DNA from: Cyanoderma ruficeps | Lineage: Eukaryota; Chordata; Aves; Passeriformes; Timaliidae | Length of the DNA stretch: 64,000 nucleotides | Direction of reading: 5' to 3' | NCBI GenBank assembly: GCA_008694505.1 | Contig: VZDJ01000623.1 | Location: 19,711,754-19,775,753, forward strand | Shown here: positions 1 through 10,524 of the stretch, piece by piece | Layout of the letters: the number at the start of each line of letters is the position of its first letter | Numbering within the stretch: the stretch's first letter is position 1 | The notes under the pieces: model-generated | Databases searched by the model: none | What the model saw: only the letters and a program-made list of their open reading frames with translations | What the model was told of the DNA's origin: nothing | Program-made: the position numbers and the translations under genes

Positions 1-76
1 CCTCAGGGAGGCAATTTGGTCGAGGTTTTACTGCAGGAGCTTTCTATGGTACAACTGGATCACGCACACAGAGCCA

Positions 77-118
77 CACTGGGGTCGGAACCGGGACCGG
101 CGCTGGGACTGGAACTGG
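77..118 (+). repeat. Degenerate hexamer tandem repeat, GC-rich
   Basis: Seven consecutive hexamers each end in GG: CACTGG, GGTCGG, AACCGG, GACCGG, CGCTGG, GACTGG and AACTGG. The pattern is NNYYGG with a strict period of 6. It carries several of the few CpGs in this part of the window and ends 83 nt before the TSPAN9 acceptor. Seven GG steps four bases apart could form a weak two-tier G-quadruplex. It could also be a small expanded minisatellite without function. Confidence 0.75.
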
Positions 119-179
119 CGTAAAAAGTGAAAAATACAGTGCACCCAAAGGCAGCAAATACGTGGTCTTTTACCTGGAT

Positions 180-201
180 CTATCCTTTGTTTTCCTTTTA
201 G
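180..201 (+). other. TSPAN9: 3' splice site of the TSPAN9 first coding exon
   Basis: A T-rich polypyrimidine run (TTGTTTTCCTTTTAG) ends in AG at 200-201 and directly precedes the recognised exon. It marks 1-201 as the end of a 5'UTR intron. Confidence 0.85.
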
Positions 202-218
202 AATTTAAGAAGTGCAAC
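202..218 (+). other. TSPAN9: TSPAN9 5'UTR portion of the first coding exon
   Basis: These 17 nt lie between the splice acceptor AG at 200-201 and the start codon. The start context is GCAAC before ATGG: A at -2 and G at +4, with C rather than a purine at -3, so the Kozak context is moderate. There is no ATG upstream within the exon. Confidence 0.85.
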
Positions 219-281
219 ATGGCAAGAGGCTGCCTGTGTTGTTTGAAATACATGATGTTCCTTTTCAATTTAATATTTTGG
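219..281 (+). CDS. TSPAN9: Tetraspanin-9, first coding exon (partial gene)
   Basis: Translation from the ATG at 219 begins MARGCLCCLKY and ends NLIFW after 21 codons, followed immediately by a GTGAGT splice donor after a complete codon (phase 0). From memory of the family this matches the start of vertebrate TSPAN9. TSPAN4 is the nearest relative and begins differently (MARACLQAVKY). TSPAN9 is a four-pass membrane protein of about 239 residues that organises tetraspanin microdomains and is known from platelets and megakaryocytes. This exon holds the short cytoplasmic N-terminus and the first part of transmembrane helix 1. The juxtamembrane cysteines in CLCC are the usual kind of palmitoylation site. 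The exon runs 202-281 with 17 nt of 5'UTR, so earlier exons are non-coding and lie outside the window. The remaining exons (rest of TM1, EC1, TM2-TM4, the large loop with CCG) were not found here. Confidence 0.95.
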
Positions 282-287
282 GTGAGT
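282..287 (+). other. TSPAN9: 5' splice site after the TSPAN9 first coding exon
   Basis: GTGAGT follows the TGG (Trp) codon. This is a consensus U1-type donor, and its position agrees with the known TSPAN9 exon end after the FW residues. Confidence 0.9.
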
Positions 288-3200
288 ACTGCCTTTTCAG
301 TTGCCTTCATCTGTTAGTGTATCCTGTACTGCTGCATTATGTGTGTAGTGCATCTTTGAAGCAGTACAGTAAGTTCTCTCCTCCCCTCCCTCTCTCTCAT
401 ACCTGCTTGGAATATTTTCAGTGTTAAACTTGTGTCTATTGGGAAATGCACATGCTTTCTATATCTTTATTGCCACCTGGTTTCTGTAGTTTGGCTTCTA
501 ATTGCTCAGACTTGCTATTCTATTGTGCTTTGAACTGGGTTATCTAAGAAAGGGCAGAATTGTTGCCCTTTAAGGAAGACCAGAATTATTCTAGCATTAA
601 AATCCTGCAGTGGCTGGATTGTTGCATTCTGTTGTAATACTTGTTTTGCAAAAAGCTGAAGGTTAATTTTTAAAGTATATTTTCATTGCCACCATAAATT
701 TCATTTGCTTTGTGTAAACTGCATTTGACAAACTGCTTTTTCATTTGAAGGAAGTTCTGTCCCATTTTTCCAATTAAAAACAGTAAATCATGTGTGTTAT
801 AACCTCCTAAAGTCTCAGCATAAATGTAAAGTGCCTGGAATGGTGAATTAATCTGAATTCAGTTTCAGCTGCAATTGTACACATTGGTGTGTGAAGTTGG
901 AGACTTGCACTTGCTTCTCAGGGATCAAAATTGATTTTCCTCCATCAGCCAAGAGGCGAGAGGAGTTGTAACAATGAACGTTTCAGCCAGCAAGTTAAAA
1001 GCGTAATGGCTACTTTGAACGAAGTATGGTCACCTACAAGGGAGGGAGGAAAAGTTAAGTCGTCTGCCAGCTAGGCATCCTTCAGTACAGTATTTTTAAG
1101 GAAATCACAGGCTAATTGAAACACTGAGTACTCATGAATATAGCCCAATATGAAAGGGTTTGCTTAGTTTGAAAGCAAAGGTCAGTGCTTTCTTGGTGGT
1201 TACATAGCTTGGGCACGTGGACAGAACCATTCATGGTTGTGATCCAGAGACATACAGTAAGCTTCATAAATAAATGAAAACACCATCCCGAGATTTATTT
1301 TGGAAAAGGGGGCATTAGCAGTCTGATTCAAATAACTACCTCTGGTGTACAGATATCATTGTTCGAATTAGGAGCCTTACTAGCAGGTTCTCTGTTTATC
1401 TTGACCCACTTACTGAAATAACCTCTAAGAGCAAGAGTTAATGGGAGATTTGGTACAGTGTTGAACCGCTCACGCAACAGTGAGCTTTTATCAGTAGTAG
1501 CTGAAATCCTGCAATTACTGAACTTGTGGGCATCTTACTGAAATAGAAAGATAGAACTGATCACTGAAGAACATCTGATCAAAGTTCACTTATGATATTT
1601 TTTTCTGTGCACATACCCTACTAGAAAGTTGCCATAAGTATTTTTGGAATAAATCATTTTAAAGACACTGTATTTATATCAAACTGACTATTTGACTCAA
1701 TGCTGCATTACTTTGACACCTTGAACTGGTTTTTTTTCATATCTGTATGTGGTGACTAGTTTTTGAAAAACTTTTATCTAGTTTCAATACTTATATCTTC
1801 TGTGATCTGTTATGTAGGTGTTTTTTTCTTTGATTTTTTTCTTCTTTCCAAGCAGCAATTTTCTTGACTCTGCATCAGACCTTCAGAGTCCATTTTTTCC
1901 ATCCCTTGAACTTGCAAGAACATTTCAGACTTCATCTGTGTGCTCATCTCTGTCTGCTCAGCTCCCACTGGACTTCTATACAAACACATTGCTGCTTAGG
2001 TTAAAACTAGCCTACCATCTGGAACAGTTCTCTAGTGTCCTGTGCTTCTTCAGTTCTTACTCTTAACTCTTAATCCCCTTCACATTCTCCTTACCATGTC
2101 TTTTGTTGTGAGGCTTATATCACTTTTCTTTCTGTTACTAAACTTTATCACCACATCTCTATCCAATATTCTAAAAATGCCTTTTTTGTGTGTGTGAACT
2201 GTAGTATTTGGAATGAAAATAATGCTCTGACCTGGTGAATTTGAGAGATTATTGAAAAAATGCTGAATGCAAGATGTTATGTACTTTTCAAAGTAGTTTA
2301 CAACAGACGTGATCCTCCAGCCTGGTTTAAATTGCTCAGAAGTCCACCCTTCTTCACTGTAGCAATCTTATACGCAATTTTGCAAGCCAGAATGATGTTC
2401 CTGTGCATTCTTCCAGTTTTCCCTGTGCATTCTTCTAAAAAAAAAAAAATTCTTTTTTTTGACTGGGCTATTTTATTGTTTGAGACATTCAGATGAATAA
2501 CATTATCCTTTGACTCATGGAAATGCAACTAGAACGAAGCACACTACACTACATATGTTCTGTAGTTTGCTGCATCTGGCTTCATACCTGGAACCTACAC
2601 TAGTTCCACCATGACTATCTGAGAGGTTCTGAATCTTTGGCTCTGTATGTGCTCCTTGCTGATGCTGTGCACCTGCAGCATCTCTCACTCCTGCCCTGAA
2701 CTCTCCTGCAAGCCCAGCCCTGGACTCCCCCCACAGCTCTGCCAGTGCCCTGTGCTCCTGCCCTGCCCTGAAGCACTTCCTGCTATTTCAGTCCTATCTT
2801 TCTTCTTAACCTGCTTTTTGCATTCCCAGGTTTGCCTGTTCTCACTGCTTCCTTCTGAATTTCTGTTAAGAAACCCAAGTCCAAAACCATGAAGCTGTGG
2901 CCTGCTCTTGAGCAGTGACTGTCATCTTTCATAATGCAAGGTGATTCATTTTTTCAAAAGAGAAGCTTCATTTTTAAACATGAAATTTCCTGAACTGTAA
3001 TTTTAAGCAGAATGAGGCTCCTGGTCTTCTGAGATGAGGAGACCACCTCCACACTGTTACCATATGAAATGGTGCTTGCGAGATGCTTCTTCTGAAAATG
3101 AGCACAGGAGGTGCCCTTGGGCATCCCAGCATGCTGGGCACGGTGGTCTGGAATGATTCTTAGTGTCGGCTCAGAGGAGAATGTTCTTCTGTAGGAAAAG

Positions 3201-5565
3201 AGGGACCTTTTTCCATTATTTCTTCTTGAGGCAGAGAAATGGGGCCTAATCTGTGCCTCTTGGGCCAATGGGCTCTACTAGTCTTTCAGCCTTGCAGCTA
3301 ACTCATACAACTCACAAATTTGACAATTAATTATGTATGAATGTTATATATTATACACATTATTTTTACATACATTGTATTTTACTTCTTTTAATGTATA
3401 TCCACAGATACTTACGCACAATTGTGTGTTTTAAAGTGATGGAGAAGTGCAGTAGTCAGTGGATTCTCTTTGCGCTTTGTAGGCAACATGCTGTTGCTGT
3501 GATAACTGCAACCAAGAGTTGTAGCAAAAATTCAGTGTCTGTGAATTCAATTCATGACAAAATACAGCTTTTGAAAATTACTAGCATGTGTATCAGTTAA
3601 CCTGGAAGGATCACCTGCCCAGTTGTACTAAGCAAATTTGTCTAAGTGGGGCCTAGCAGTAAGTTGGAACAGAAGGTGTTTCTCCACTGAATTACTGAGA
3701 GCTTCAGATATTTCTCTGTGTCCCTTTGATTCTTAACAGTTGTTCATGGCCATCTGGCATTGCTTTCTTTCAGAGATTAGGAAAGTCTGAGCTGAGGGTT
3801 AAGGAAGCTTATAGTATTTAATTGTGTGGCTAGGATGATGATTTACACTGAATTCATCCTAAGTGCATAATAAGTTTTGCAAAGGGACTGGATGAACAAC
3901 TACAAATGTTAATTGATTTAGCTTGCCTTCAAGAATATTTATGTGCAAACATGTGGAGATTGCAAAGTAGCTGATATTGCTCTGCAGAAGAAATAAAGTA
4001 TTGATTTTTGCTTCTACAGATAGCAGCTAAATTGTCAAGGAATGTAATCACTAAATATAAAAACATTAGAGTATATGTCTTTCTATGGGAGATTTCACTT
4101 TATTGTTATTAAAGAAAAGGATTACAATAATTATTTTCACAAAATATATCAGAAAATATTACTGGTTATAAAAAAGAAGTCCTATGAAACATGAATTTTT
4201 TAAAAAAAGTTCACTCATGAAATGAGAATTTCATATGGTCTTAAAAGGGAAATTTTGAAATGACTGGCATAAGTTACCAAAAATTCACTAGGGAACTTTG
4301 CAAGCAGTCAATGGTCATAGTTACATTTTGTCTTGTTCTATTAATTTAACTTTGGTTAATGAGTCTGCATACAGTGAAGCATTCATAATAGACATCCTGA
4401 TAGTTTTTACTATTGCTTAATTTTAATATAAAATGCATTTTACTAGGAGCTATATGGCAACATTATTAAGTCTGGTCTTCTGTGTTTCAAGAAGAGCTAA
4501 GGAAAAGCTAAGCATAGTCAAGAAAATCCTTAATGGGGTTTATTTGTTAAAGGTGTTTAATTTAAAACTATGAAAAAGAATCTGATAAGTGTAATACCTG
4601 TGTATTAATGTTATAGTTAAAAGCAGAAGTTACAATTTATCTAATTTAAATTGAGTCAACTATACAAGTTCAATTTTTTAATATTTACGTTCAAAGTAAA
4701 TTTTGTACTAACATTTTCCTTTTACTGAAGTGTAAGTTTAGAAGAGGAAGAGCATGGGCTGGAAACTTGCTGGTCCAGCTGGAGCAGCAGAAAGCCAAAT
4801 ACAGCAAATTTTTCCCTGATGGTCTGTAATTACAATAAGGGATAAAGACTGTTTCTCCTGGAGAATATTTTTTTGCATTAATTATTTGTGCAATTTAATC
4901 TTACAGCAGAAGTAATTAAAATTTTTTTTTGTAGATTAAAACCAATATTATGTATTTATCCATGAGCATAAAGACAGTAGTACAGCAGCCCTGCAGGTCA
5001 TTTTTACTAAAGTCTCAGATGATAGTAAAAGAGAGGGAGCATGTCCATTCTCTGGGTCTGGCTGCTGTCAAAGCTCTTGGTATTGTAAAGCAGCTAACAA
5101 CTTTAGAATGATTTCCATAAGGTAATCCATACTTATTTATGCCAAACTGGAATAAATACTATAGTGCGCTGTTTAGTTTGAAGTACAAAGTTTTAATGCC
5201 TAACTGAACCTGTTGGACAGACAGTTAAATTATGTGAAGATACTTTGTCTCTACAAATAACTGAAAATGAATCTCTGAGGTTTAAAAGGGGTGGACAGTT
5301 TGTCCCTTGAATCAGAACAAAATTGCTAATGACAAACAGCTTTGGAAAGGGCACACATTAAATTTCTCTCTCTTTTGTTGCCCTCCCGCTGGCTGCATTA
5401 TCTGATATTCCCCATTTTATTACACAGGGGATAATGACAAGGAGAGACAGAGAGTGACCCTGGGATGCTTGTCTCTTGACATAATAGTGATATTTACTTC
5501 TGTTGTATTTTCACTCTAATGATGTAAGTGTGGTGACAGTTGCGGTACATTTCTGTGAAAATGAG

Positions 5566-5683
5566 ACCAACCAAAAGCAACCAGACAACCAAAAGCAAAC
5601 AGACAAATCCCAAACAAAAAACCCTTCCCCCAACAACAACAACACAACAACAAAAAAACCACATCAAAACCCCAAGAGAAACC
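5566..5683. repeat. A/C-rich low-complexity tract
   Basis: The + strand is almost entirely A and C, with CAA, CCAAAA and AACAAC units (for example ACAACAACAACACAACAACA). The open frames it creates, rich in Gln, Asn, Thr and Lys, come from the composition. Several similar A/C or G/T tracts occur along this intron. Confidence 0.8.
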
Positions 5684-6221
5684 AGCAAGACAGTGAATTC
5701 TGGAAAAGCTAATGTTTTCCGTGACATTAGCAGGAGAATTCTTTTTTTTCTGATAGCGATTTGAGAAGCTGTGAAAAGATCCCAGCTATTTGTCTTAGTT
5801 TCCTCTCCAAATGGTATAGCACTGTTGGTGTCCCTATGGAAACATGCACCTCAGTGGGGGAGAACTATTAGATAAATGTTTTAGCATGACAGTGTTTTGG
5901 CTGGGAGGAGAAGGAAAGGTAATACTCAGTTCAAACAGTGTGGTGTCCCAATGAATGTGAGGTAAATGAAGTCCATTTGTAACCAGCATGATGACATTAC
6001 AGAATAATATTAAAACATTATTGGAGACCCGAGACTAGTTTTGATTTGAAGTATTGAGGTTTGCTTGAGAGCTGAGTTACGCTGGTCAGTCTGGGTGGTG
6101 AGGGTCTCATACCTCATTTTAGAGTCTAAGCTGTTTGAGCTTGATAGGCAAGACATGAGATGCAGCATCTTTTGCACTGTTCCTCTCACTAACTGCTCTT
6201 TGCTAACACTATATTTTATTT

Positions 6222-6281
6222 AGGTTGTTTTGGGGTTTTTTTTAGGTGTGGGGGATTTTTAAATTATTTTGGTTTTCCTTC
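6222..6281. repeat. G/T-rich low-complexity tract
   Basis: Runs of T broken by GG and GGGG (TTGTTTTGGGGTTTTTTTTAGG and similar) are compositionally the complement of the A/C tract at 5566-5683. Confidence 0.6.
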
Positions 6282-6603
6282 AGTGTAGACGCATTTTAAC
6301 TCTAGCTGTAGGTAGGTGTGAGAGCCATTTGTGTCTGTTATTTTGGATAAACAACGAGTTGATTCATCACTCAAGCAGACTTGTTGTACACAACTGTTGT
6401 AATGTGGCCTGCAGGACAGTTTGTTCATTTGTAAATGAGGAGGTTTATGGTCATTGAAAGTGAGAAGTGCAGTAAGAATTTCCATTCGGAAAACAAATTC
6501 CTTCCCTCCAGTTCTCCCTGCACACTTGTACTCCCAAAGTTAAACCTTTCTTTAAAATATATGACTCAGGTTCTGTTCCTTATATCCTTTGAGGACATGA
6601 GGA

Positions 6604-6640
6604 TGACATTAAACAAATCTGTGCGTGACATTAAACAAAT
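6604..6640. repeat. Short direct repeat, 15-bp unit, period 22
   Basis: TGACATTAAACAAAT occurs at 6604-6618 and again at 6626-6640, separated by seven bases. It is probably a local duplication. Confidence 0.75.
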
Positions 6641-6777
6641 TTCTTCAGCCTTCTATGTCTCAACTCCTCTAACTTTAAAAACAAGAATGTATCAAATTTC
6701 CATAAAGTGGTGACTTATTGTCAGCTTTGAATAAGGGTAATAACTGTGATGTTTCCTACTTAATTCTACATTCCTAG

Positions 6778-6847
6778 ACCCTTTTAAGCCACTTGGTAGG
6801 GCCTTGGTTAGCAGGGTCCCCTTTTGTCTGCTCCTGCTACCCCCCAG
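6778..6847 (+). other. Candidate cryptic exon in the TSPAN9 intron
   Basis: A fairly pyrimidine-rich stretch ends ATTCCTAG at 6777, and 70 nt later a perfect CAG|GTAAGT donor starts at 6848. Read in the frame left by the TSPAN9 first coding exon (phase 0), the 70 nt has no stop codon. Because 70 is not a multiple of three, inclusion would shift the downstream frame. This is a splice-site pattern only. Pseudo-exons of this kind are expected by chance in tens of kilobases, so confidence is low. Confidence 0.15.
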
Positions 6848-9629
6848 GTAAGTAGGTCTGCAAGAGGCCCATCCAAAGGGGTATAATCTTTCTCATGTGG
6901 GTAGAGGATGAGCTTGTAACTCCATTATCTGGCTGTCCGAGGAGGCATCTAATTTGTTTATTTAAACACTGCTGACACAGAACGAGACCCGGCTAGAAAA
7001 GGTGGGAGGATACATTCTGGTTTCTTGAAAGTGAAGTGTGGTTTGTTAGGGTTTTGCTGTACACATATTTGGGATGTTCCTAATGGGTAACCAGGTCACC
7101 ACAGATACTGTAGAATACTACAGGTCCTCTGTGCTTATAATATGTAGTTACCCAACCTTTCAGTAACTTATGAAAACTGTGAACAAGAGGAAGAATTCTG
7201 CTGTTTGTGTTGGGTTTTGCTTTAAATATCTTGCTGAAATAAATTAACCACACTTCCCAAACAAAGGGAAGGGACCTCATATGGCTGAAGGTGTCTTATT
7301 AGACAGTGTATGTTCTTATTAGACAGTGTATGTTTGCTGAACCTATTGGGGACTTCTCACATAAAACTTAATAGTTTTAATACCACTTTATAGAAATGAC
7401 TGCAGACACTGAACTGAAAGCCATTTCAGAATTTTCTGACACAAATTAGCTTTAAATCAACTCAGATCTCCATTTACCTCAGTCCCTTGCTGCTTAGGAG
7501 CAACTTAAATTGCTGAATTTATTCAGCAGAGATAATTGAACTTCCAGTTGTTCTGAAATTTGACTGGAATGATTGTTCTTTCCTGCTGCCTTTATTGAGC
7601 TGGGCTAAAGTTCACATGGCTATCCAAACTTTCTTCATTTAACTGCTGCATACAGTATAGCAAGGATTGTGAATATTTGTGGGACTTGCTGCCAGTTTGA
7701 ATTTTAGAAGTCATCTACAGCTCATCTTCACTATTGTCTCTTGAAACTTGGCACCCTGGCCAGTAGCTTTATCACTGCTCAGATAACACAGCTGGGGCTG
7801 GGGCTCCACAGGGTTACAGAACATCCAGTCCCTGTTTGTTGTTATCCTTTACCAAGTCACAGACATGGCCCTACAGTCTTAGTAAGCAACCCAAAGCCAT
7901 CTTTAAGTGTTTGGTTATGCAGTTAACATGCTGGGTCTCTTCCCTCTCACCCAGAACCTCTGTGCTGTCTGGGAACAGAGCTGGTGGCTACCCCTTGGAA
8001 AGGGATGGAAGCTGAAGCACAGGAAGACTAGTTTGCTGTTTCTTTTATTTCTTTATGTTTGCAATGTTTTTGTTGTTAAATGTAGGAAATGAGAATTAAC
8101 TTTTCAGAATCAAAAGAATTAGCAGTGTTTAAAAATATTGCTGTTTTAATAGGGGAAGAACTCTCTACCCATGGATTCTGTTGAATCTGCTTGGTCCTCA
8201 TTTCAAGCTCCTTTTCCTAGTCCAGTCTTCTGACTCCTGAATGAAAATCCCTTGTTACTGTTTCTAATCAATGCAGCAGGGATAGTTTTGAAAATACATT
8301 AAACTAGTCTCTGCATGTCTTTTTTCCCATATCACTTGCAAGTCATGAAGCATCAGAGACTGAATTTGTATCTTTTTTATTTCTTTTGTGGATTACCCTA
8401 TGCTACTGTTTTATGTGCATTCTGGTACAATTTGTACTGCTGTAGGTAGAAATTATAGGTCTGCAGTAGAAAATGATCACAATATAGTTGATTCTTAGAA
8501 GTGTATGACATGTATTGAGAGTTGCTGCAAGGGATAAAAACCAGCAGAAACTGGTATGCTAATCATCTGTTGCAGAATTATTAATTTCTAACACTGTATT
8601 GAGTTGTGACTGGTAAGTACTTTCTTTTTACTAAAATAAGCAGGGTTTAATGTTTTAATTTTTTTTTTATGATAAAGAGGACTGAGGCAAGACAATAATG
8701 GGCTATGGATGAAGGTAAGATTATGAACAGATGACTATAGGCTGTAGGGTTCATCAGCTTAACAAATTACCAGTCATTAAGAGAGATTCATTAGTTGCTT
8801 GTGTGCACATTTCTACCATGTTCTGGATGTGGTGCAGAGCACGTTAACTTAAACCATGCAGTTTACTCTGCAAACAGTGTATGGAATGGTTAACAGTGGG
8901 AGCAGTTAACTGGGAGTAATTCCATCGTATATAGTCATGTCTCTGTACCACAACGTACAGTCACTGAGGCTAAAATGATGCAAAAATAAAACAGAGGGAA
9001 AAGAATTTGCATCATACTATTCAATCAAATTTCCTCCATTTTCTATCTTTGAGGATTGGAATTTACTAGAAGGGCTGCTTCTGAATCAGAGGTTGTTCTT
9101 TTAGTCTTCTTTAATTGATGTATTATGCACACTTTGTTTTAAATGGTGCTGCTGAATACTTACATTTTGCTAGTAGCTGTGTCACTGCTGAGAAGCGTGC
9201 ATTCTTCACAAGACTCCTTTATTCTTCTGCATTGTCTTGGAGAGTTTCCAATTAGTTATGCTCTTAAGTAGGTAAAAGAGGTGTCTATGAATAGATTGTA
9301 ATTCAGAAATGTAAACATCTCTTTTTTTCTCATTTCATAGTAGTTTGAAACTGAATTGATGGTTAAGAATCTTATTATCCTTTACTTCTGTGCCCATCCC
9401 CCACTTTTTTTACCTTTCGTCAAACTAACTATTGCTGTGTTCCAGAGTTTCCCTTTTTCTTTTGCAGTGTCCTCTGGATGCAGAGACACAGTTAAATTAG
9501 AAAAAAATAAACTTCATGTTCTCAATTGCTCTTTCCTTAGAGTTTCATTTGCCCTGTCTTTTCCATTTTCACTGCTTTAAGGAATTGATATTACATCTGT
9601 TGCCATAATCCCAGAGTGCCTTAGGACCA
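6848..9629. other. TSPAN9 intron, unique sequence (second segment)
   Basis: No recognised gene or transposable element was seen. It contains the perfect 20-bp duplication at 7295-7334 and otherwise ordinary AT-rich intron. Short open frames near 7741-8092 and 9356-9580 have no recognisable domains. Confidence 0.6.
7295..7334. repeat. Perfect 20-bp tandem duplication
   Basis: The 20-mer CTTATTAGACAGTGTATGTT is present at 7295-7314 and again directly at 7315-7334 with no mismatch, which suggests a recent event such as replication slippage. Confidence 0.9.
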
Positions 9630-9780
9630 CTTAATGTATTTATCCTCTTGACACCCTGTAAGTATGGGCTGTGCTTTTATCCTCCTGATACAGATGGAAA
9701 GCTGAGACACCAAAACAAAGAGAATGTCTGCATTAGAGCACAGGATAGAGGGCTGAGAGCATTAGAGACCAGAACTAGCA
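9630..9780 (+). repeat. Ancient MIR-like (amniote CORE-SINE type) remnant
   Basis: The segment reads like the conserved MIR 3' half: TATCCTCTTGACACCCTGTAAG, then TATCCTCCTGATACAGATGG, then AAAGCTGAGACACC. These parallel the family's 'cctcacaacaccctgtgaggtag', 'ttatccccattttacagatggg' and 'gaaactgaggcac' blocks. The match is from memory and diverged, as expected for an old amniote insertion. It abuts the LTR that starts near 9784. Confidence 0.55.
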
Positions 9781-9783
9781 AGT

Positions 9784-10524
9784 TGACAATGTTTAACCCC
9801 AGCCAGCAACTCAGCACCACAGAGCTGCTTGCTCATTTCCCCACCCCTTTTACCCCAGTGGGATGGGGAAGAGAATCACAAGAAAGGTAAGTGGGTTGAG
9901 GTAAAAGCAGTTTAATAATAGAAATAAAATATATTAGCAACAATCACTACATAATGATAATTGTAATAAAAAAGGAAATAGCAAAGCGAGAGACATAAAT
10001 TAAATCCCCAACCCCCCATGTACAGTACATCCACTGACTGATGCCCAGCCCATCCCTGAGCAGCAATTGATGGCTCCTGGTTGACTCCCTGCAGTTTATG
10101 TACTGAGCATGACATTCTGTGGTATGGAATATCCCTTTGGCCAGTCCTTCCCATGCTCTCTCCCAGCTTCTTCTGCACCTCCTCGCTGGCAGAGCATGAG
10201 ACCCTGAAGAGTCCTTGACTCAAGGTAAGCACTGCTCAGCAGCAGGTGAGAGGCACCGGCACAGATTGCCCAGGGAAGTTGTGGATTCCCCATCCCTGGA
10301 GATTTTCAAGGCCAGGTTGGATGGGGCTTTGAGCAGGCTGGTCTAGTGGAAGGTCCCCTGCCCATGGCAATGTGATTGGAATTAGATGATCTTTAAGGTC
10401 CCTTCCAACCCAAGGCATTCTGTGATTCTGTGTTATCCATGCTATTCTTACACCAAATCCAAAACACAGCACTGTACCAGCTACTGGGAAGAAAACTAAC
10501 TCTATCCCAGCCAAAACCAGGACA
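9784..10524 (-). mobile_element. Endogenous retrovirus solo LTR (avian ERVL-type, TguLTR5-like), interrupted by a CR1
   Basis: Read on the minus strand, the element starts TGTCCTGGTTTTGGCTGGGA and continues with GAGTTAGTTTTCTTCCCAGT and ACAGTGCTGTGTTTTGGATT. It later passes a GGCCAAAGGGATATTCCATA block and ends in GGGGTTAAACATTGTCA. From memory this is a common LTR of Neoaves, including passerines. No retroviral genes flank it, so it is a solo LTR. Its promoter looks decayed: the expected TATATAAA reads TACATAAA, and the CRE-like TGACGTCA position reads ATGTCAT. Ends are TG...CA-like, but I see no clean target-site duplication. About 200 bp near one end are a separate CR1 insertion (10245-10431). 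The family name is a recollection and not a database hit. Confidence 0.8.
10245..10431 (+). mobile_element. CR1 LINE 3' fragment nested inside the LTR
   Basis: This is a typical CR1 3' end on the + strand: GGCACAGATTGCCCAGGGAA, a block ending CCCCATCCCTGGAGATTTTC, AAGGCCAGGTTGGATGGGGC, AGATGATCTTTAAGGTCCCT and TTCCAACCCAAGGCATTCTG, ending in two ATTCTGTG-type units. LTR sequence stops at about 10244 and resumes at about 10431 (TGTTATCC...CACCAAATCC), so the CR1 inserted after the LTR. It is strongly 5'-truncated, as most CR1 copies are, and codes for nothing. Confidence 0.92.

Larger units (their letters stand above)
288..6777. other. TSPAN9 intron, unique AT-rich sequence (first segment)
   Basis: No gene or named transposable element is visible. 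It contains a T-rich run near 1818-1860, an A13/T8 inverted run at about 2438-2460, a C-rich GC-elevated patch at about 2647-2890, very AT-rich sequence at 3330-3420 and 4000-4960, an A/C tract at 5566-5683, a G/T tract at 6222-6281 and a short duplication at 6604-6640. The open frames are under 110 codons and resemble no family I know. Confidence 0.6.

Noticed and set aside
1..130. CpG cluster that might mark a promoter
   Set aside because: Only about seven CpGs in 125 bp, mostly in the hexamer repeat. It is too short for a CpG island.
212..427. 71-codon open frame overlapping the TSPAN9 exon
   Set aside because: It is out of frame with the recognised protein (start codon at 219) and runs through the splice donor.
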